Positions 28,199-33,224 of a stretch of 33,224 bases of DNA are shown piece after piece. This DNA is from Chlorobium sp. (GTDB lineage: Bacteria > Bacteroidota > Chlorobiia > Chlorobiales > Chlorobiaceae), in contig SZYA01000085.1 in assembly GCA_005843815.1 (NCBI GenBank), forward strand, positions 1 to 33,224. The letters are read 5' to 3'. A model generated the notes under the pieces. That model was not told the origin of the DNA. It searched no databases and saw nothing but the letters and a program-made list of their open reading frames with translations. Made by a program: the position numbers and the translations under genes. How positions within the stretch are numbered: the first letter of the stretch is position 1; each line of letters starts with the position of its first letter.

Positions 28199-29713
28199 CT
28201 ACAGATTAAACGCAAAATACATTTTACTGCCACCTCTTCCAATAAGAACAAAGAGCAGATCACCCTTTTTGGCCAGTTTGACAAGAGCATTGTATTCCGC
28301 ATAAGTACGTACGTCCCGTTTGTTAACGGAAAAAACAAGATCCCCGCCACGCAAACCCGCACGATAGGCGTTTGATGCAGGTGCAATGGCGGTTATAACC
28401 ACCTTTCCTGCACCAGGCTGCAATTTAAGCTTCTGCGCCCTCTCTGGCGTAAGCTCCTCAGCCCTGAAACCAAGGATGGTACTTACCGAATCATCTGTTT
28501 CCGTGCGGGCGGAGGCGATCTCTTTGGCTGCCTGCTCCTGAAGAGGAACAGTAACAAGCAGGGTTGAACCATCCCTGAAAACACGGAGCTTCACCGTCGA
28601 ACCCGGAGACTGACTGGCAATCGCATTGCGCAGAACAGCACTGCTTGTCACCTTTGCCCCATTGAAATCAAGAATAACGTCACCAGTTTTTATCCCGTGT
28701 TTTGCTGCCGGACTTCCATCCAGAACCGTGCCAACCAGTGCGCCCTCTCCTGCCTTCAGGTTCATCGCTTTGGCAAGATTATCATCAATATCCTGAATGG
28801 TAACTCCAAGATAAGACCTGGTCACTTTACCCGTGGTAATCAGCGAAGTCATAACTTTTTTGGCCATATTCGAGGGCACAGCAAACCCGATTCCCTCAAA
28901 CCCTCCGGTACGACTTGCTATGGCGGTATTGATGCCGACAAGTTCGCCATTGATGTTGACAAGAGGGCCACCGGAATTTCCAGGATTAATGGCGGCATCA
29001 GTCTGTATGAAATCTTCATAATCGGCAAGCCCGACATTTGCCCGGCCTTTGGCGCTCACAATACCCTGGGTAACTGTTCTGGCAAGATTTTCACCAAGGG
29101 GGCTGCCAATGGCAATCACCCACTCGCCTACCCTCAGTTTATCACTGTCGCCGATAATAATGGGCTTAAGATTTTTTTGATCGACCTTGATGACGGCAAG
29201 ATCGGTTTTGGGATCTTTACCAATCACCTTGGCCGCAATTTTCCTGTTATCCGAGGTACGAATATAGACGGTATCAGCACCATCGATAACATGATTATTG
29301 GTAAGGATATAACCATCGTCAGTCACAATAACACCGGAGCCAAGTCCCCGCTGCACCTCCTTGCGGCGGTTCGGAGCCACTCCCCCCTGCATCCCGAAAA
29401 AGTCGTCGAAGGGTGAACCAAAAAAATCGAAGGGCGAAACGACCCGCTGATTCACCGTTTTTTCGGTAAATATGGTCACGACCGAGGGTGTAGCCGACTC
29501 GGCAATCTGAACAAATGCCTCGTTGAAACTTTTGAGCGACTGAACCGGGTAGTTCTCAATATTACTGGTCGCCGTCGCAAAATTTGGCCTGTTGGAGAAG
29601 CTTGAACCATTGAATGAGAGGTTCAACTCCACATTAGAAAATACCAGTGCCCCGACCGCGATACCTGCAAACACAAGAAGCAGGTATTTCATGAATGATT
29701 GTCTCTTATGCAT
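28199..29713 (-). CDS. HtrA/Deg family periplasmic serine protease
   Basis: Trypsin-fold protease/chaperone of 504 residues that degrades misfolded envelope proteins. An N-terminal hydrophobic segment (about 8-26) serves as a signal anchor or signal peptide. The catalytic triad is H141 (NNHVIDGA), D171 (KTDLAVIKV) and S247 (NPGNSGGPL). Two PDZ domains follow: one around 295-390 (RSYLGVTIQDID to GSTVKLRVFRDG), the second after a linker up to the end (GLRGGDLVFSVNKRDVRT). A phenylalanine-rich loop near 95-107 matches the LA-loop region of DegP. DegP and DegQ cannot be separated by sequence here. It follows trpE by 26 bases and ends in a strong terminator. Confidence 0.95.
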   Translation of the reverse strand: MHKRQSFMKYLLLVFAGIAVGALVFSNVELNLSFNGSSFSNRPNFATATSNIENYPVQSLKSFNEAFVQIAESATPSVVTIFTEKTVNQRVVSPFDFFGSPFDDFFGMQGGVAPNRRKEVQRGLGSGVIVTDDGYILTNNHVIDGADTVYIRTSDNRKIAAKVIGKDPKTDLAVIKVDQKNLKPIIIGDSDKLRVGEWVIAIGSPLGENLARTVTQGIVSAKGRANVGLADYEDFIQTDAAINPGNSGGPLVNINGELVGINTAIASRTGGFEGIGFAVPSNMAKKVMTSLITTGKVTRSYLGVTIQDIDDNLAKAMNLKAGEGALVGTVLDGSPAAKHGIKTGDVILDFNGAKVTSSAVLRNAIASQSPGSTVKLRVFRDGSTLLVTVPLQEQAAKEIASARTETDDSVSTILGFRAEELTPERAQKLKLQPGAGKVVITAIAPASNAYRAGLRGGDLVFSVNKRDVRTYAEYNALVKLAKKGDLLFVLIGRGGSKMYFAFNL

Positions 29714-29739
29714 CAGATATCTTATAATTTCATTAATCG

Positions 29740-31230
29740 TTACGTTAATGCTTCAATACTGTCAACGGCGGTGATGCCTGCCTTCATTTTATTCATCGTC
29801 TCTTCGTATTCTGATTCAGGTTTGGAGTCAGCCACAATGCCTCCCGCAGCCTGGAAATAGATGGTGTTTTGATCAATGACCATCGTCCGGATGGCAATAG
29901 CAGTCGTGAGATTCCCCTTGAAATCAAGAAATCCTACAGCACCGCCATACAGTCCCCGTTTCTCTTTTTCAAGTTCATAGATAATCTCCATTGCCCTGAC
30001 CTTTGGAGCACCGGTGAGCGTACCTGCAGGAAAGCAGGACCAGAAGGCATCCATGGCACAAAGATCGTCACGCAACTCACCCCGCACATTGCTGACAATA
30101 TGCATCACATGAGAATACTTTTCAATAACCATCATCTCATTGGTCTCAACTGTACCGATTTTGGCGATTCGACCGATATCGTTCCTGCTCAAATCAATCA
30201 GCATAAGATGCTCTGCCAACTCCTTTTCATCGGCAAGCAACTCACGGGCATTGCGTTCATCCTCCTCAAACGTGCTCCCCCGATGCCTTGTGCCCGCAAT
30301 AGGGCGAGTATCCACGATCCGCCGTCCATGGCTGTCCAGCTCTACCTTGACCAGCAATTCCGGAGACGAACCAACAATTTCGAACTCCTTCATGTTGAAA
30401 TAGTAGAGATAAGGCGAAGGGTTGATGGTTCTCAGCATACGATACACATCGAATGCGCGGGTATTGAGGGGACGGCGCAGACGCTGTGAAATCTGCACCT
30501 GAAAAATATCTCCGGCCACAATGTACTCCTTGGCCTGGCCCACCTTCTCCAGATACTCCTCTTTCGTTGTATTGGAAACTATCCTCTCCTGCTTTTCTGG
30601 CCGAAATGCTATCTCTTCCCGCGAAAGTGGCCGGAACATCTGCTCGGCAATCTGCTCTATTTTTTTTAACGCAAAAGGCTTATCTGCTTCATCAAGGTAA
30701 TTGGAAACAATGAAAACCTTCCGCATGATATTATCAAAAATGACGAGGGTATCACAAAAGAGAAGAACAATATCCGGCATTCCTGCCGGGTCGATAAGCA
30801 CAGGTGCTGGAATCTTTTCGACAAGGTGCATGGCATCGTACCCGAAATAACCAAACACACCTGAAGTGATCATCTGGGGGGTACCGTTCTTTTTCTTTGG
30901 AATTTCCTCCGTATCAAACGCGGCAACCATAAGGTCAATCTTTCGACGAAGATTTGTCTCCTCACCAGCAAGCTGACGAAGATCACTGAACTTCTCATCA
31001 AGAATATCAAGTTCGGTTGCCCCGTCCACAGAACCTTTGAGAATGGCAACCGGGTCTATGGCAATATATGAAAATCGGGCAAGCAACTCTTCTCCCTCAA
31101 CTGATTCAAGCAGGCATGAAAAAGGACGCTGCAATTTGAGATAGACTGAAACCGGTGTCTCCGTATCGGCATGAACCTCTCTGAACAGAGGCTTGAGGAT
31201 ATAGGGTGCATGCCGTTGTTGTACTGGCAT
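29740..31230 (-). CDS. trpE: Anthranilate synthase component I
   Basis: Chorismate-utilising enzyme of 496 residues for the first step of tryptophan synthesis. The N-terminal LLES (residues 40-43) is the tryptophan feedback-binding motif. The catalytic domain shows SPELLVKVE, DTRPIAGTRHRG, DLSRNDIGRIA, CFPAGTLTGAPKVRAME and GAVGFLDFKGNLTTAIAIRTM. The LLES motif and overall length favour TrpE over aminodeoxychorismate synthase PabB, although the two are homologous. No glutamine amidotransferase (trpG) lies next to it, so the partner must be encoded elsewhere. The upstream 118 bases hold no leader peptide rich in tryptophan codons that I could find on this strand. Confidence 0.93.
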   Translation of the reverse strand: MPVQQRHAPYILKPLFREVHADTETPVSVYLKLQRPFSCLLESVEGEELLARFSYIAIDPVAILKGSVDGATELDILDEKFSDLRQLAGEETNLRRKIDLMVAAFDTEEIPKKKNGTPQMITSGVFGYFGYDAMHLVEKIPAPVLIDPAGMPDIVLLFCDTLVIFDNIMRKVFIVSNYLDEADKPFALKKIEQIAEQMFRPLSREEIAFRPEKQERIVSNTTKEEYLEKVGQAKEYIVAGDIFQVQISQRLRRPLNTRAFDVYRMLRTINPSPYLYYFNMKEFEIVGSSPELLVKVELDSHGRRIVDTRPIAGTRHRGSTFEEDERNARELLADEKELAEHLMLIDLSRNDIGRIAKIGTVETNEMMVIEKYSHVMHIVSNVRGELRDDLCAMDAFWSCFPAGTLTGAPKVRAMEIIYELEKEKRGLYGGAVGFLDFKGNLTTAIAIRTMVIDQNTIYFQAAGGIVADSKPESEYEETMNKMKAGITAVDSIEALT

Positions 31231-31348
31231 AAAAAATGAGTCCAGAATTTATGATTAATAGAGGGTAAATAAAGGGAAAAATTTTGTATCGTAGGAAAAA
31301 GAACTCAAGTACCGCTACGCTGGAAACGGCCGAAGCTGAAAAGTAATC

Positions 31349-31945
31349 ATGGCACACCGATTTCCTCAAAAAAAATTCCTCATTAACTGGTGTAAAGCCC
31401 TCATACTCTCGCCCGGTGTACTTTTTCCGGCGGCCTATCTCTTCGTCTATACATCCACAAACATCTACCTGAATACTGCGTTCAAAAATAACCTTGCCCG
31501 ATCAGTCAACCAGGCAAGCGACAACACCTGGAAGATAACGATCAAATCACTCTCATCGGATTTGATACTTGATTCAGTCACCCTCAACGATATCGAACTG
31601 ACACCTGCCGGAACATCGGCTCACCCCACCGTCACCATTCCGACCATCGAAGTAACCTGCTCCAACCTCGAAAAACTGCTTTTCAGCCCGGCAAAAAGGG
31701 TATCGTCAACACAGGTGATACGCCAAAAGATCTTCGCCGATGAGCATCTCATTCAATTAACTGCCATCCCTGGACGATTCCAGCGAATAGATGCCAGTTT
31801 CGCAACAGGATCGGTCAACAGAGAGAGATCAGGATCCCATGACCAGTACACCATCAAAGCCTGTCCAACAAGATCCTTCTCCGGCAAAAAGCCCCAGAAA
31901 CGACTGTCGAGACTGTTATCGCGATTATCACCCATGGCAAAATAG
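31349..31945 (+). CDS. Membrane-anchored AsmA-like ORF, probably truncated, running into lepB
   Basis: The first 135 residues or so look like a real protein: a basic start, one membrane segment (ALILSPGVLFPAAYLFVY), then a beta-rich stretch (WKITIKSLSSDLILDSVTLNDIELTP, VTIPTIEVTC) similar in style to the N-termini of AsmA/TamB-like proteins. After about residue 136 the frame is antisense to the 3' end of lepB and becomes arginine/serine-rich with no fold-like pattern (SRLLSRLSPMAK at the end). The overlap with lepB is 193 bases (31753-31945). The simplest reading is a gene that lost its original 3' end, or one whose last third is accidental. A product confined to the first part may still be made. 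Confidence 0.5.
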   Translation: MAHRFPQKKFLINWCKALILSPGVLFPAAYLFVYTSTNIYLNTAFKNNLARSVNQASDNTWKITIKSLSSDLILDSVTLNDIELTPAGTSAHPTVTIPTIEVTCSNLEKLLFSPAKRVSSTQVIRQKIFADEHLIQLTAIPGRFQRIDASFATGSVNRERSGSHDQYTIKACPTRSFSGKKPQKRLSRLLSRLSPMAK

Positions 31946-32583
31946 TAGTTCTCCTTGACCGTATACTGCCGGACTGGTGAACCATCAACAAAAACCTCCC
32001 TGCCCTGGATACTCACCTCATGCCCCTCATCGGCCACAAGCGAACTGTAGAGCGGAAATGTTGTCGCATCCAGCCTGATAATGTCTCCTTGTCGCGGAAT
32101 ACGTATCGGACCGTAATTGTCCTTGTTGAAATTTGAAAACTGGGGGAATATCATGTAATCACCCTCTCCGGCTGGCGCACGCTGCCCAATAAACTGGGCA
32201 TAAGGTGGAAGGGTCACCTGTTTTCTGTTGATCGTAAGCTGTTGATCGTGAATCTGAAGGGTGTCACCGCTGATGGCAACACAACGCTTGATATAATTCA
32301 GTGAGCGATCTTTCGGGAACTTGAAAACAATAATATCACCGCGTTCAACCTTGTCTACACCCGGTAGTCGAATTTCGGTAAATGGGACTTTTGGCCCATA
32401 AACATATTTGTTGACAAAAAGAAAATCGCCGGCAAGAAGCGTCCTTTCCATTGAGCCGGTTGGAATACGATACGATTCAACCACAAAAACCCGAAGAACG
32501 GTAGCAAATATCGCAGCAATAATCAGTGCCTCAAACCACTCCCGCGAATGTTTTTTTTCCGGTTTATCCTTCTGAATATCCAA
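31753..32583 (-). CDS. lepB: Signal peptidase I
   Basis: Membrane serine protease of 276 residues that cleaves signal peptides from exported proteins. One N-terminal membrane segment (about 17-35) precedes box B PTGSMERTLLAGD with the nucleophile S44. Box D has YIKRCVAISGD with the general base K99, and box E is GDNRDNSLDSRFWGFL. An in-frame stop eight codons upstream leaves the TTG at 32583 as the only usual start codon. It lies 57 bases after the lepA stop on the same strand, the common lepA-lepB order. Its 3' end is overlapped antisense by the ORF at 31349. Confidence 0.96.
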   Translation of the reverse strand: MDIQKDKPEKKHSREWFEALIIAAIFATVLRVFVVESYRIPTGSMERTLLAGDFLFVNKYVYGPKVPFTEIRLPGVDKVERGDIIVFKFPKDRSLNYIKRCVAISGDTLQIHDQQLTINRKQVTLPPYAQFIGQRAPAGEGDYMIFPQFSNFNKDNYGPIRIPRQGDIIRLDATTFPLYSSLVADEGHEVSIQGREVFVDGSPVRQYTVKENYYFAMGDNRDNSLDSRFWGFLPEKDLVGQALMVYWSWDPDLSLLTDPVAKLASIRWNRPGMAVN

Positions 32584-32640
32584 TGCCGTACTTATTTTGA
32601 TCGTTTACAAAAAAAATTTATCCGAATGCGCAACTCATCA

Positions 32641-33224
32641 CTATTCATCAATGTTCAAAAGCGCAAGGAACGCCTCCTGTGGCACCTCTACCCTGCCGAC
32701 CTGCTTCATCCTCTTTTTGCCCTCTTTCTGTTTTTCAAGCAACTTGCGCTTACGACTGATATCGCCACCGTAGCACTTGGCCAGCACGTTTTTGCGCATT
32801 GCCGAGATGGTTTCGCGCGAAATCACCTTGCTGCCGATAGCCGCCTGGATGGCAACTTCATACATCTGTTTCGGGATAATCCCTTTCAGTTTCAGGCAGA
32901 GCTTCTTTCCCCAGTCAAAGGCCTTGGAGCGATGCACGACAATGGAGAGTGCATCAACCGTGTCGCCATTCAGCAATACATCCAGTTTGACCAAATCAGA
33001 CTCGCGATAGCCAACATACTCGTAATCCATTGAAGCATAGCCTTTTGAAATGGATTTGAGCCTGTCATGAAAATCAAAGACGATTTCAGCCAAGGGAAAC
33101 TCAAAGTGCATGATCACTCTTGTTACATCAAGATAATCGGTATTCTTGTACTCGCCGCGACGCTCCATGCCGAGCTTCATGATGTTACCGATATAGTCGG
33201 CAAGCGTAATAATCTGCATGGTTA
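32641..33224 (-). CDS. lepA: Elongation factor 4 (LepA), C-terminal part, cut by window end
   Basis: The last 194 codons or so of a translational GTPase that back-translocates ribosomes. The visible part covers the end of domain V ([20 protein letters not shown]) and the LepA-specific C-terminal domain with [38 protein letters not shown] and the basic [19 protein letters not shown]. The GTPase domain lies beyond the window. The ATG at 33219 is internal, not a start. Confidence 0.97.
   Translation of the reverse strand, partial: TMQIITLADYIGNIMKLGMERRGEYKNTDYLDVTRVIMHFEFPLAEIVFDFHDRLKSISKGYASMDYEYVGYRESDLVKLDVLLNGDTVDALSIVVHRSKAFDWGKKLCLKLKGIIPKQMYEVAIQAAIGSKVISRETISAMRKNVLAKCYGGDISRKRKLLEKQKEGKKRMKQVGRVEVPQEAFLALLNIDE

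Noticed and set aside
28697..29416. Plus-strand ORF of 239 codons opposite the HtrA protease
   Set aside because: Covers the catalytic domain of the protease in antisense; isoleucine/asparagine/glycine-rich shadow composition.

Overview
The window reads as a chromosomal housekeeping stretch from a green sulfur bacterium (Chlorobiaceae, of the Chlorobium/Pelodictyon type). This assignment is an inference from the overall look of the proteins (a Bacteroidota/Chlorobiota-style CoaBC and PpiD, TrpB2, a short FtsY, heptose and late-acylation genes typical of a Gram-negative outer membrane), the moderate base composition, and the frequent lack of strong Shine-Dalgarno sequences. No photosynthesis gene lies in the window, so the assignment is not proven here. 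Coding density is high and nearly every gene belongs to a well-known family.

Layout. Bases 98-1000 (-) encode a lipid A-type late acyltransferase. It diverges from a (+) run: heptose-1-phosphate adenylyltransferase (rfaE2), a 1.5-kilo-residue TamB-like envelope protein, coaBC, a family-4 uracil-DNA glycosylase, dnaB and ptsI (1093-11403). Convergent to it is a PpiD/SurA-type periplasmic foldase (11424-13523, -). Next come a small GIY-YIG-like DUF123 protein (+), ftsY (-), thiL (+), a tRNA-Leu(UAA), a TrpB2-type tryptophan synthase beta chain (+) and clpC (-).

The part from 20.9 to 24.9 kb is the most accessory-looking. It holds an unrecognised 156-residue protein, a 41-codon ORF that looks like a broken gene within a palindrome-rich intergenic stretch, an M24 peptidase/nitroreductase pair and a ParD-like/ParE-like toxin-antitoxin pair. 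It is followed by a thiamine pyrophosphate riboswitch in front of thiC. The last third is a (-) series: tpiA preceded by a tiny conserved-looking beta-rich protein and greA, an HtrA/Deg protease with a good intrinsic terminator, trpE, then lepB and the C-terminal part of lepA (cut by the window end). A (+) strand AsmA-like membrane-anchored ORF (31349) runs 193 bases into the 3' end of lepB and looks truncated.

Functional themes are outer-membrane biogenesis (acyltransferase, RfaE2, TamB, PpiD, HtrA, LepB, FtsY), thiamine biosynthesis (thiL and riboswitch-controlled thiC), tryptophan biosynthesis (trpE, trpB2) and protein quality control (ClpC, HtrA, PpiD). I found no CRISPR array, prophage, intact insertion sequence or obvious new multi-gene system. 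The best candidates for a second look are the truncated ORF overlapping lepB, the decayed 41-codon ORF, the small protein between greA and tpiA, the motif changes in CoaBC and the toxin-antitoxin pair.
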